A stretch of 64,000 nucleotides of DNA, taken from Orientallactaga sibirica. Its lineage: Eukaryota > Chordata > Mammalia > Rodentia > Dipodidae. This document shows positions 1 through 10,714 of the stretch, in pieces; position 1 is the first letter of the stretch, and the number at the start of each line of letters is the position of its first letter. Under the pieces are notes generated by a model. The model worked only from the letters and a program-made list of their open reading frames with translations, was not told the DNA's origin and searched no databases. Location: positions 10,124,001 through 10,188,000 of the forward strand of contig JAEOAD010000018.1 of assembly GCA_036365145.1 (NCBI GenBank). Direction: 5' to 3'. Position numbers and translations under genes: made by a program.

Positions 1-640
1 TGTGACAGTGCCTGTCTTAGGTTGCCCCATCTCATGGAATCTTACCCGTCCTGGGCTGGCTGCCATCCTGGTGAGAAAACCCGAGGGGTATGGCCTGGTA
101 TGGCTTTTAGCATGAGGTCTGGCTAGGACCAGGCCTGTATTGTACCATACATATGAGGCTGTTGCCTAGGAGGCATGGAAGGGCCAAGTTGGCGTGGCTC
201 TGTGGCATGTGAACAGTCCCAGCAAGCTAGAATCAACTAGAGAGCCTGAAGAGGAACTGGGGTAGGACAGGTTGCTGGGTGAGTTCACCCTAGTGTCATA
301 GTCAGTAGCATTGAGTGTCCTTAATGGTAGCAGCTCAATGTAATGAAAGGAGCTGGAAAGGAATTTATAGCTAGGTGGGGGGGGGATAAGTTTAAAGTCC
401 CATATGTAGTCTGAGGGGTCTGGCATCATCTTCTTCAGCAAGGCTGGTCACTGAGTCAGTGGCTGGTGGAGGGAAATAAGTTTAAAGTCCTGTATGTAGT
501 CTGAGGGATCTGGCATCATCTTCTTCAGCAAGGCTGGTCGCTGAGTCAGTGGCCGTGGGGGAAATAAGTTTAAAGTCCCGTGTGTAGTCTGAGGGGGTCT
601 GGCATCATCTTCTTCAGTAAGGCTGGTCGCTGAGTCAGTG
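1..640 (-). mobile_element. Probable continuation of the same ERV beyond integrase
   Basis: The stretch follows the integrase C-terminus in the ERV's own direction and keeps its composition. No env domain could be recognised. It contains the 88-90-bp tandem repeat listed separately. The element runs off the left edge, so no LTR can be assigned to it. Confidence 0.45.
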
Positions 641-645
641 GCTGG
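386..645. repeat. 88-90-bp tandem repeat, 3 copies, inside the ERV remnant
   Basis: The string tttaaagtcc recurs at 391, 481 and 569, giving periods of 90 and 88 bp. Each copy contains ggcatcatcttcttcag and gctgagtcagtggc or a close variant. In the ERV's own direction each 90-bp unit would read about 30 residues (ALLKKMMPDP core). Confidence 0.85.
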
Positions 646-1410
646 ACGGACGTTTCTGGCAGGAACCCAAACTGGGATCTGTGAAGTTTCTGAAAGACAC
701 AAGCATACCCTCGGCCCTGCGTTAAAAGAGGGTGGGGCCCCTTCCAAATATTAGTAAGGGATCTTTCCAGCGGACTAAGGGTAAGGGTGTCGTGGTTGGT
801 TGGGATCTCCAATGTTTGTAGGCTGGGAGAGTCCTGCCTCATCAAAGGTGAGAAAATTGAGGGTGAAAAGAGCTTCCACTAGGGCCAAGTGGGGTCCTTG
901 GGCGACATAGTGGACTTTTGTTTTATAATTAGTTCCTTTAGGGTCCGGTTTGTTCTTTCCACGATGGCCTGTCCTTGTGGGTTGTAGGGGATCCCAAGGG
1001 AGTGTTTTATTCCCCAAGATTCCATGAAGGATGTGAATTGGGCAGATGTGTATGCAGGGCCATTGTCTGTTTTAATTGACCAGGGCACACCCATGACCAA
1101 CATAGCGGTTTTTGTTGCCTTAATAACATGGGATGCCTTTTCCCCAGAGAGAGCAATAGCAAAAGTAAGCTTAGAGTAAGTGTCCACAATGACATGGACA
1201 TATTTGAGGTTACCAAAGGAAGGTATGTGGGTAACACTATAGGAAACATATACCTGAAAATCAATGAAGATCATGAAAAAAGGGCAAGCTTGGCAAACAC
1301 TGACACTGGGATTCAAATAACAACAGATATTAGAGCCATGGTTCAGTCCACTCAAAGCTCTGCTGTAGCCACTGCAGTATGCATACCCCACAGCAGGTGA
1401 GCACAGATGG
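640..1410 (-). mobile_element. Endogenous retrovirus fragment: broken integrase (pol)
   Basis: On the - strand this encodes a retroviral integrase of betaretrovirus/class II ERV type. Seen are VTHIPSFG and VDTYSKL near 1200-1250, TDNGPAYTSAQF with its catalytic Asp near 1060, PQGQAIVERTNRTLKEL with the catalytic Glu near 960, and a C-terminal WKGPHPLL...GRGYACVF patch near 700-750. The first catalytic Asp expected just before VTHIPSFG is replaced by Ser. The frame changes at least twice (near 880-1000 and 780-845). Only the catalytic core and C-terminal domain remain recognisable; upstream it runs into ordinary sequence and a CA repeat. It cannot encode a working enzyme. Confidence 0.85.
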
Positions 1411-1459
1411 GGACTCCCAAGTGTACACAGATGTACACACACACACGCATGCATGCACG

Positions 1460-1461
<2 letters not shown>

Positions 1462-1508
<47 letters not shown>
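1462..1508. repeat. (AC)n microsatellite
   Basis: About 23 perfect AC units, preceded by a degenerate acacacgcatgcatg stretch from about 1434. Confidence 0.97.
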
Positions 1509-1509
<1 letters not shown>

Positions 1510-1510
<1 letters not shown>

Positions 1511-2570
1511 GGAACCTGTTATGTCAAAGAACTGATGCTAATAAATTACCAGTGGAGGCAGGGAAACAATGAGACTTCCTCTTGGAGACTTTCATGGATC
1601 CATCCTCTCCAAAACACTCCCTTCTCAGACCATCTTCTGTTTCCTTAATGCATTTACACCAATTTCTAAGATTTAATTATGCCTTTATTTTATCTTCTCT
1701 GAATGTGAGGCCCCTGCAAGACTGAAGCCTGCCTCATTTTGTCTTATCCCCAGCTGGTTCCTTAAGGATGTATGGCACAAGATATGCTCACAATGTAATA
1801 TATTTATGCTCTATGTTAAATAAATGTCTTGAATCTTTGATATTCAATTAAAATATTGTGACCTTGTCCTGATATTTTAAGAGAACAATTTCTACTAATG
1901 GTTCCCAAACTGCAATTATACTGAAATGAATTAATGATAATAAATCAAGACTCAAAACTATATTGCCAAGAGTCTGCATTGTTGTTGTGTTGCCTATTGG
2001 AACAAACAACATAAAAGGGAGGCTTCCTACCCTCATTTTTCCAGAAAGAAAGAGAGCTAAAGATATTCCAGGACCAATACTGCATTTATGTAAATACAGA
2101 ATGGAAGTATGATGGTTTGGGCAAATTCAGTGAGCATAACAGGAAGAAAGTAACCAATAAATAATTTAAAGAAGTTGATAGGTTTAGTTGATAGACAGTC
2201 TGTTATGTATCTCACAAAAAGCATTTGGATTTTATCATAAGAGGAGAGGGAAGCTTTGCAGAATAAAATGATGGAATCTGATTTTCTTTTTTAAATTACT
2301 TTATGACCAATGTGGCAAAAAAGCTTGGAGGGTGGTGATTTATAAATCCAATTAGAAGGTTGTTGGAATAATCACAGATCAAGAAGGTTTGTCTGTATTA
2401 AAGTAATAAAATGGCTTTGAGAATACAGGGAAGAGATGGCAATTGCTATGACGTTTTTCAGGAATGACTTCTGATAGGCTATAGTAGTCTCTTATTTCTA
2501 ACGTTGGCTTCTACTTTTGAGCTTTAGGAGGACTAGCAATCTTATTCATAAATTGCCTTCATACATACCT
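1510..2570. other. Intergenic, nothing recognised
   Basis: AT-rich unique-looking sequence. No gene, SINE or LTR was identified; short open frames are random. Confidence 0.6.
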
Positions 2571-2801
2571 TTTAAAATATTTAGTTATTTATTTATTTGA
2601 CAGAGAGAAATAAAGAGGCAAATAGAAAGAGAGAGAGAGAGAGAGATTGAGAGAATGGATGTGCTAGGGCCTGCAGCCACTTGAACTCCAGAAAAATGTG
2701 CACCTTGTGCATATGGCTTTATGTGGGTACTGGGGAATCAAACCTGGGTCCTTTGTCTTTGCTGGCAAGCATCTTAACTGCTAAGCCATATCTCCAGTCC
2801 C
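2571..2801 (-). mobile_element. B2-like SINE (CT-tailed, tRNA-derived)
   Basis: The reverse orientation is clear: ttatttatttgacagagag tail, (GA)n, tgtgcatatggctt, ggggaatcaaacctgggtcc (B box), and taagccatatctccag at the head. Confidence 0.9.
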
Positions 2802-2810
2802 ATACATATC

Positions 2811-3028
2811 TTTTTATTTATTTATTTGAGAGAAAGAGGCAGATTGAGAAAGAGAGAGAGAGAGAGAGAGAGAGAATGGGCATGCCAGGGCCTCCAGCCA
2901 CTGCAAATGAACTCCAGATGCATGTGCCCCCTTGTGCATCTGGCTTACACGGGTCCTGGAGAGTCAAACCAGGATCCTTTGGCCTTGCAGGAAAATGTCT
3001 TAATGGCTAAGCCATCTCTCCATGCCCC
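2811..3028 (-). mobile_element. B2-like SINE
   Basis: Second reversed copy directly after the previous one, with tatttatttgagag tail, (GA)n, gggcctccagccactgcaaa, gcatctggcttac and taagccatctctccatg. Two tandem same-strand insertions. Confidence 0.92.
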
Positions 3029-3066
3029 CCATACATATCTTTTTAATGAAAATATATGTTTTTTGG

Positions 3067-3219
3067 GGGGGAGGGATTTTTGAGGTAGGGTTTCACCCTG
3101 GCCCAGGCTGACCTGGAATTAACTATGTAGTCTCAGGGTGGCCTCAAACTCATGGTGACCCCCCCCACCTCTGCCTCCCAAGTGCTGGGATTAAAGGCGT
3201 GCACTACCACACCCAGCTA
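3067..3219 (-). mobile_element. B1-like SINE
   Basis: Reversed 7SL-derived SINE: gaggtagggtttcaccctgg, actatgtagtctcagggtgg, aagtgctgggattaaaggcg, ending cacacccagct. Confidence 0.93.
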
Positions 3220-3970
3220 ATGAATCTATTTTTAAGAAAGCCACTAAGCTATAGAATATTCACTTGTGATAATTAAAAAATTGATGTGAAAATACTTTGT
3301 CAAGTACTACACAAATGGAAGTTATTTTATTTCAAGCAAGTCAATTTAATTCATAAAGATAAAAGTGACTTTCTAGCATGTAAGCTCTCATAAGCAAACT
3401 CCCCAGGAAAAATGAATCACTCTTATTACAAGGGAATTTGTTTGCATTCTATCACAGCACTTTCATTAATTATAATTTGTTTGTGCATTGACTTTCCCTC
3501 AGAAAATATAAATCCTTTGGAAGCAGAGACAAAGTCTTATGAATTTTTGCAACCTGGATTTTGGTAGACATCAAGTACACAGAAAAAATGTTAAGTGCAC
3601 CCATGAATGAATTATTAGTTAACAAGCGGGGATAAAGGCAGGGAATATGAAGCTGATATGAGCTTCAAGGGTAAAATAAATCATGGAAAAGTATGTTAAC
3701 ATGAAAATAGTGTTGTTAAAGATGATATATTTTATTTTATATATTCATTGTTTGTATTTTAGTCTAGAAGATATGTATAGAATTTCTATGCTGTCCAAAG
3801 ACTTCTTAGTATGCTCTTAGACAAGTTAAACACTGATAATTAAGTCTTTCCATAGTATTAGATATTCACTTAACCATTCATTCAGAAACTATCGGATAAA
3901 AGAAATTGTTACAGAATGATTACAAAGATTGTAATGTGAAAGTATATAGATGGAAGCCCAAACTAAAGTA
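3220..3970. other. Intergenic, nothing recognised
   Basis: AT-rich; no coding, repeat-family or RNA signal seen. Confidence 0.6.
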
Positions 3971-3971
3971 A

Positions 3972-4450
3972 TGCCATGACAGGCTTTAAGGATATTCACA
4001 GGCCTGAGTTTCCATTTCCGGGCAGAGCTGACACAGCACTTTTGCAGTTACTGAAAAAACTACAAACTGCCCAGTACCCAAAATAATCCTTGTAATGAGC
4101 CAGTCAGAAGAAACCAAGTAAATGTTATACATACTTGTGGCCTTCCTAATATAGATAAGTTTGCTCAAAGTGCCTCAGCAACTAAATAACCAATGAGCTT
4201 ATTACATGTACCTTCTTGCTAACTGTTAACCAATCATGTTAAGAATTCTCCTCTCCTTTGTCTGAACCCAATAAAAGCTGCCCTGATTCTACCCTCGGGG
4301 CCTTCAGTCCTCTACCCCTGCGTGGCGTATGACTGTGGGCCCCAGCACGCGCTTGGAATAAAACTCCTCTTGCTGTTTGCATCAAGACCGTTTCTTGTGA
4401 GTGTTTTGGGTGTCGCCTTTCCTGAGACAGAGCCCGGGGAGTCCTCACTT
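3972..4450 (+). mobile_element. Solo LTR-like element (gammaretrovirus/ERV1 style)
   Basis: LTR signature on the + strand: two CCAAT boxes (aaccaatgag 4188, aaccaatcat 4229), a TATA-like aataaaag at 4271, a GC-richer R-like segment, a polyadenylation signal ggaataaaact at 4355, then a T/G-rich U5-like tail (tgagtgttttgggtgtcgcc). No internal viral sequence adjoins it, so it is probably a solo LTR. Ends are approximate. Confidence 0.65.
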
Positions 4451-5983
4451 CCAATGGCTGAAAAGCCACAGGAAATCAAACCTTCTCTCTTCCATGTAAC
4501 AGAGAAGGTGTGACTTACCCAGCATTTTGTGTCCATTACAATGTACTAAGTGGTTGTAAATAAATATAATCTATAGCCCAAAGTGCAACAAAACTGAATC
4601 TTTTGGGGTGTTTAAGCTGTATTATGGGTTATAGAGGTATATACATATAAGTTTGTGTAAATATATCTAAAATAATATATTTAGGGATTGGGGCAAAATG
4701 TCCTCAAATCTGTTTGCTTCTGATAACTGTCTTCCTGTTCCTTTTACTGGTTAGTGTTTGAAGCATGGAGTACAACCTAGGATCTAGAAGAATACCATAC
4801 ATTCTGCAAAGACATTTACACTTCAGCAAATACCACAGACATAAGTTAAAAGGATAAAGCTTAATCCTGGTATTGTTAGATACTAGCCAGAGAGGATTTA
4901 TTTGAAGAAACCTTTCCTACATAATACTATAAACCACATGATAATAGACAATTGTTTATATGACTACCAAGAATAACCTTTAACTTGAATAACTGGCTAT
5001 ACATTTACATGGTTCTTCTAGGCATTTCACTAGTACCACCTACAATCTTAATCTTGTATGTAAGCATAATGTTAATATTCATAAACATTAGTCTTTTTCT
5101 ACCTCTATTGTTTCATTTTATGACAACTGAAAGTTGTATATTTTTATAATAAAATTTTATAATAATAATTGTTAATTTCTGCTACCATGAAGATGGAATA
5201 AATGATTTTTGCCTACTCTTCCTCAGCATATACAACTAAAACCAGTGGAAATGATACATAAATTTAACACCAGAATTCTGGAAAGTGAGAAGAAAAAGGG
5301 ATATTGTCTTGGCACCTTGGAACCCAAGGAACAATATGATGAAATCCTTGAGTTTTCTTTGTATCTTATGTCAGAATTGGAATTGAAGAAGTTAAAACCT
5401 TGTCCATGCTAACAAGTATTGACATAAAAGGCCTCAAAGAAGCTTCTCTCCATAGTCAGAGGATGAGGGTAGTCTAGCATCACAGAAAACTTGAGAGAAT
5501 GGTCATTCTACTGCCTATGGGATTGTGCTCCCACTCTCATCAGTCAGTAAATACCCCAAGTGGGTAATCTGGTGTTCTACCCACGATAAGTTGTGTGATA
5601 CAGAAAGTTCACTAAACAAAACTGATCAAAATCTTTTGTACTTTAGAAAGAAAGATAGAATTTGGAAAGCAAAATTATTAGGATATATTTTCCTTTGCCT
5701 GTTGAGTTTCTAAATCAAATATTATAATGGTTGAATGGGAAAATTTAGCACTCTGATATGGTGCTAAATGTATGTAGATGAAGTATTTAAATATTTTAAA
5801 TAAAAACTTAGGAGGATAAAAATACAATTAGAGTAAGATTGCTATACTTCACCCAAGCTGGTAAAATGTCAACATCAGTAAATTTGTTAAACAGTCCCCC
5901 AGCCCTGACACACACACACACACACACATGTATGAAAATACACTGAAATTTTGATAATCATGACTTTAAAATTTTTAAATTGG
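4451..5983. other. Intergenic, nothing recognised
   Basis: AT-rich. A 67-codon open frame at 5209-5412 and another at 5525-5713 match nothing I know. A short (CA)n lies at about 5909-5929. Confidence 0.5.
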
Positions 5984-6180
5984 GTCTGGGAGATTGCTCA
6001 GTGGTTAAAGATGCTTGTCTTGCTAGTGTGCTAATCTGAGCTTGATCACCAGCACCAACATATAAAGCTGTGTGCAAAGTGGCACATGTGTCTCTTAATC
6101 CCAATGTTCTTACCAGAATGGGAGGAAGATGTGGCAGGAAAATCCCAAAGTTATAAAGATAAGCAAGATCTTATTTCAAT
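5984..6180 (+). mobile_element. Old B2/B4-like tRNA-derived SINE
   Basis: ctgggagattgctcagtggt followed by a degenerate B box (gagcttgatcaccagcac) and aagtggcacatgtgtctc. Strongly diverged. Confidence 0.55.
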
Positions 6181-6224
6181 CATTGTGGAAGGAGGAAATC
6201 AACACCCTAAAGTTGTTCTGTTAT

Positions 6225-6725
6225 CACCATAGTTACAGTTGTTACAGTTAGCTTTGCATTGCTGATCAAACATACAACCAGAAGTAGCTTATGAGAGACA
6301 AGGGTTTATTTCAGGCTTACAAATTCCAGGAGAACATCGTCAATGGTGAAAGAAGCTGGCTCACTTCAGCATGCATCACAGCAGAGACCCCCACCAACAG
6401 TGAGCATCACAAATCTGCCAGAGCTCAAAACTGCTCTGCAAGCCGGGCATGGTGGTGCACGCCTTTAATCCGTGCACTAGGAGGATTGCCATGAGTTCAA
6501 GGCCAGCATGAGCCTACATAGTGAATTTCAGGTCAGCCTAGGGTAGAGTGAGACCCTACCTAGTACTGAAGATCTGCCCCTAAACACACCTTAGGGCTGG
6601 ACTCTAAGATTTGCCATTCAGTGACACCTTCCTCCTTCAGCCAGGATGCTGGAGACCCAAGTTACAAGCTCAGTTCTTAATCAAAACTACCAGAGTGCAT
6701 GGGCCCATACATCCAAACTGTCATC
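6225..6725 (-). mobile_element. MaLR-like LTR, split by a B1
   Basis: ttacagttagctttgcattg, aagggtttatttcaggctta, then acacaccttagggctggact and ccatacatccaaact. The same words recur at 50789-51150. Reverse orientation is inferred from resemblance to MaLR LTRs read backwards (polyadenylation/U5 end first). Interrupted at 6442-6568 by a B1. Confidence 0.5.
6442..6568 (+). mobile_element. B1-like SINE inside the LTR
   Basis: gccgggcatggtggtgcacg, cctttaatccgtgcac, gccatgagttcaaggccag, gagtgagaccctacctag. Confidence 0.9.
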
Positions 6726-7329
6726 CAAACTTCCATGATGGTATTCATGGACCCATGCACACATACACAAACATGTGCACACACTCACACACACTCATAC
6801 ACACACACATAATTTAAAAAATAAAATTTGGTAATTTTACATCTTTCTTTATTTCTCCTCACTCTCATTTCACATTTGGGTTTTGATTTTCATTTTGGAT
6901 TATATGTGTTGTATATCTTTAATACATAAAATTTGCACACATGTAAATAAAAACTATCATTTCACATTTAACAAAATTTACGGAAAATATACATCTGATT
7001 GAAAAGCCAGCAGGACATATTACACTTTCTCCCAGAAAAGTGCTTGTCTTTCAATTCAAATAAATGTGTTAATATACATTTCAAGAAACAAAATATTGAA
7101 AAATAAGTTATAAAATGGAACCTGACAGATTATAAAGAGGTCAAAATTAATATAATGCAGATATGATGAAAATAACCCACTCATTTTACTAATTAGAAGA
7201 AGGTATATTAATTTTCCATTATGCCAGTTCTCATTAACTAATTTGTATATAACAAGGATGAAATGATTACTACAATCTTGCCTGTCATAAAAAACTCAAA
7301 TCCCTCTCCATTCAAAAGGCAGAGAATAG
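6726..7329. other. Intergenic with short CA-rich patch
   Basis: A degenerate CA-rich patch spans 6758-6810; the rest is AT-rich with nothing recognised. Confidence 0.55.
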
Positions 7330-7556
7330 GGCTGGAGAGATGATTTAGTGATTAAGGCACTTCCCCACAAAGCCCAAGAATCCAGGTTTGATTACTCAGG
7401 ACCCATGTAAGCCAGATGTGCAAGGTGGCACATGCATCTGGAGTTGTTTTTTTTTTTTGTTTGTTTTGGTGAGAGGCTGGAGTCCCTGATGCACCCATTC
7501 TCACTATCTGCCTTTCTTTCTCTCTCTCTCGCTTTAATAAATAAATAAATAAAATA
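7330..7556 (+). mobile_element. B2-like SINE
   Basis: gggctggagagatgatttag head, gccagatgtgcaaggtggca, a poly-T interruption, tctctctctctc and (AAAT)n tail. Confidence 0.92.
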
Positions 7557-7589
7557 CTTTTTTGTAAAGGACAGAGAACGGCAAAATGG

Positions 7590-7930
7590 AGCAAACATAT
7601 TGTGGCACTTTCAATCAGATGTTCCCCATAAACTCATGTGTTATGAATGCTTGGTCCCTAGTGAGTGGCAATTTAGGAGGCAGTGCCTTGCGGGAGTAGA
7701 TATGTTTCTTGGGGAAGGTTTTGGGGTGTTAGAGTCAGCTCCCTTTTGCCAGAGCTCAGATCACTCTCTTGCTGCTGTCTTCCATCTGCAGTGGCAGGTG
7801 TGATGTCCAACTTCTGCTCTACCCTCTTTTCCTACCATAAGTTTCTCCTTGAGCCTGTAAGCAAAAATAAACAGCTGCTTAGAGTCAGGTGTTTTGTTCC
7901 TGCAATATGAAAGTAAGTTAACTACAGTAC
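7590..7930 (+). mobile_element. MaLR-like LTR
   Basis: cataaactcatgtgttatga, tggcaatttaggaggcagtg, cagctcccttttgcc, cttgagcctgtaagc, then aaaataaac followed by cttagagtcaggtgttttgt. The order matches the 3' half of mammalian MaLR (MST/ORR1-like) LTRs. Confidence 0.55.
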
Positions 7931-8335
7931 TTTGTATATACCGTCTACAACTGTACATCATCTACAAAGAATACACCAGCGTCAAAGATGCAAGTAAGTC
8001 GAGAATTAAAGGGTAGAGAATTGCATGCTATGGAAAAAAATCCAGAAAAAAGTGATTATGGGTCCTCTAGTATTAGACAAAACAGACTTTAAGATTAAAT
8101 TTGTTATTGGAGGCAAAAAAAATCAGCATAAGATCAAAACTCAGGAAGTCAAAAAATTATGAATGCAAATCAAATGGACCTAACAACAGAGACCTCAAAA
8201 ATATTAATTAAAATCCATTAATTTAAGATAGTAATAGACATTTAAGAATTTTCAACAATAAATATAATAGAAAGAAGATCAACAAGGAAATAGAAGTCTT
8301 GACAACATGATAAATCAACTAGTTGTAATGTATCT
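7931..8335. other. Intergenic, A-rich, nothing recognised
   Basis: Many A-rich runs (gacaaaacagactttaagat). This could be an old LINE body fragment, but no frame is convincing. Confidence 0.4.
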
Positions 8336-8690
8336 GCTTTAGTTACTTTATTCAGTTCTGTAACCCAATACTTAACAAACAGCAACTAAAGGAAGATAGG
8401 GTTTATGTTTGCTCATAGTTTGAGGTTATAGTCCTATATGGCAGGAAGATATGGTGACAGGACTGAGAAGCAGCTGATCACATTAAGTGTACAGTGAGGA
8501 AGCAGAGAGTGATAAATGTCAGTGCTCAGCTAACATTCTCTTTTTTATCCAGTCCAGGATTCCAACCCATGGTGGGTCTTCTCACCTCAACCGAATCAAG
8601 ATAATCTCACACAGGCATGCACAGAGGTTCATTTCCTAAGGTGCTTCTCGTCCTGTGAAGTTGACATCCAAAATTAACCATCCCAGGATC
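8336..8690 (-). mobile_element. MaLR/ORR1-like LTR
   Basis: gcaactaaaggaagataggg, gtttgctcatagtttgagg, agtccaggattccaacccat, gggtcttctcacctcaa, gaagttgacatccaaaatta. Read in reverse it resembles rodent ORR1-type LTRs. Confidence 0.55.
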
Positions 8691-9227
8691 TCATCAGTAC
8701 CTTTTAGCCACGTTCTTCTCAACTGTGTAGGGAAACACCATCCATTGGAGCATATGTTAAGATGCCATATATACACCTTAATATGTTACACAGGGTAGGT
8801 TCTTTGACTAAAGTAGAATGAAACTAAGTCACCCAAAACAAGTAAAAGGCAAATTGCAAAATAATTTGAGATAAAAACAAAAATATGGCTTACCAAAACT
8901 CATGGGTTGCAGCTACAGCAGTGATCACAGGGGAATTATAGCTATAATGCTTATTTATATAAAGAATAAAGATCTCAAATGAATAACCTACATGTCAACA
9001 TGTAGTTTCTAATTAACAAAGTAGCAAGATACACAGAAGGAAGAAAGTATTAAGGTGCACAGGACAAACAGATGAAATACAGAATAGCAATACTAACTGC
9101 AAGTATCAATGACTCAAGATGACAAAAGTTAGTTCTCTAAAACAATTCAATAAAATTTGAAGAAGTTTTAATAAGATAAAGAGAGAGAGAGAGAGTTATT
9201 AAATGAGGCACTAGAAAAGAGACCACA
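8691..9227. other. Intergenic, A-rich, nothing recognised
   Basis: A-rich, possibly old LINE-derived sequence, with a short (GA)n at 9179-9195. Confidence 0.4.
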
Positions 9228-9436
9228 GGCTGAGGAAATGGCTTAGTGGTTAAGGCATTTGCCTGTGAAAGCCTAAGGACCCTGGTTCGATTCTCTAGGA
9301 CCCACTTGAGCCAGATGCATAAGGGGACGCATGCATCTGGAGTTCGTTTGCAGTGGATAGAGGCCCTGGTGTGGCCATTCTCTCTTTCTCTCTGCCTCTT
9401 CTTCTTTCTCTCTCTTTCAAATAAATAAATAAAACA
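9228..9436 (+). mobile_element. B2-like SINE
   Basis: gctgaggaaatggcttagtg, ccctggttcgattctctagg (B box), gagttcgtttgcagtgg, CT tract, (AAAT)n tail. Confidence 0.92.
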
Positions 9437-9465
9437 GGAAAAGAATTTTAAAAAGGAAAGAAAGA

Positions 9466-9611
9466 AGCTGGGTGTGATGGTGCACATCTTTAATCCCAGC
9501 ACTCGGGAGGCAGACGTAGGAGGATTGCCATGAGTTTGAGGCAACCCTGAGACTACATGGTGAAATCCAGGTCAGCCTGAGCTAGAGTGAGACTTTACCT
9601 CAAAAAAAAAA

Positions 9612-9612
<1 letters not shown>
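9466..9612 (+). mobile_element. B1-like SINE
   Basis: gctgggtgtgatggtgcac, aatcccagcactcgggaggc, accctgagactacatgg, gagactttacctcaaaa. Confidence 0.94.

Positions 9613-9645
<33 letters not shown>
9611..9645 (+). repeat. (AAT)n microsatellite in the B1 tail
   Basis: About 11 AAT units grown from the A tail of the preceding B1. Confidence 0.95.
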
Positions 9646-9646
<1 letters not shown>

Positions 9647-9701
9647 ATAAAAGATAAGAAAAGAAACAAGACCATATAGTTCAGAAAAGAATTCCATGAA
9701 T

Positions 9702-9833
9702 AATCCAGGCCTAGTGGCTCATGCCTTTAATTCCAGCATGTGGGAGGCTGGAGTAGGAGGATCATCATTAGCTCAAAGCCAGCCTGGGCTACAGAGTCAA
9801 CTTGGATTAAGTTTGACCTTGCCTCAAAAAAAA
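9702..9833 (+). mobile_element. Diverged B1-like SINE
   Basis: caggcctagtggctcatgcc, tttaattccagcatgtggg, agcctgggctacagag, gaccttgcctcaaaaa. Confidence 0.8.
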
Positions 9834-10700
9834 GGGAGGGGGAGAGATAAAACTAGGAACAACTACATGCTAAAAAATAGATAGCCTAGATAAAATAGAG
9901 AAATTTACAGATGAGTACAAACTACAGCTTAAATAACAAGAAATTTAAAAATAATACACTACTAGTAGATTGAATTAGAATTTTAAAACCCTTTGTAGGG
10001 AATAGCTCTGGCCCATGTTAGCATCACTGTTGAATTTTTACAAAAAAAAAAAAAAAAACTAATATAAAACATATACGCTTACAAAATCTAATAATAGTAA
10101 CACCTCTTAATTCAGTCTGTGAGATTAGTATTATTTACCTTGACACCAAAACCAGACAAAAATATCATAAGAAAAATACACACATCACTATCCCTAGGAA
10201 AGTATAGTCATATAATGTGTAATGATACTTCATTCATCTGTGAATCATACATATTGCAGTGCTCTCATAAGGTTATATCCCAGTCATATTGTAGCTATCT
10301 TTATTTTTTGTAAGTATATTTGATGCTTATACAGCTACAAGGTTGCTTAATGACACAACCACTTACCAATGAATTGATCAGAAGTGCTCCCATAATTATG
10401 TGACACATGAGTGTAAACACAATTATGATCAACAAAGTATTAGTAATCCAAATCAAGTTATATACTATGATCAAATGATATTTATTCCAGGAATGCAAGG
10501 TTAGTTTAAAATCTGAAAATCAATACCATAAACTGTGATGTACTACACTGTATGTATGGTGCTGTAATAATCTAAACATCTTTTCTTACTGCAAAGAAGC
10601 AAGAAAGCAGTGATAATTTGCTTATATGATATATGATGAGATAATATAGTTGAATAAAATATATTACTTAAGTAAATTTCATTTACTTCTTTTTTACCTT
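9834..10700. other. Intergenic, nothing recognised
   Basis: AT-rich, with a poly-A run at about 10040-10058. No gene signal seen. Confidence 0.55.
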
Positions 10701-10714
10701 TGAAAATGTGGATA
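10701..10714. repeat. Target-site duplication, left copy
   Basis: tgaaaatgtggata, identical to 12703-12716 across the inverted L1. Confidence 0.85.

Noticed and set aside
2600..3010. Short frames rich in Arg/Glu (RERERERE)
   Set aside because: Produced by the (GA)n tail of B2-like SINEs; the same applies to many short frames across the window.
5209..5412. 67-codon open frame with a plausible globular composition
   Set aside because: Short, no family recognised, no splice or promoter context. A fragment of an old processed pseudogene is possible but not supportable.
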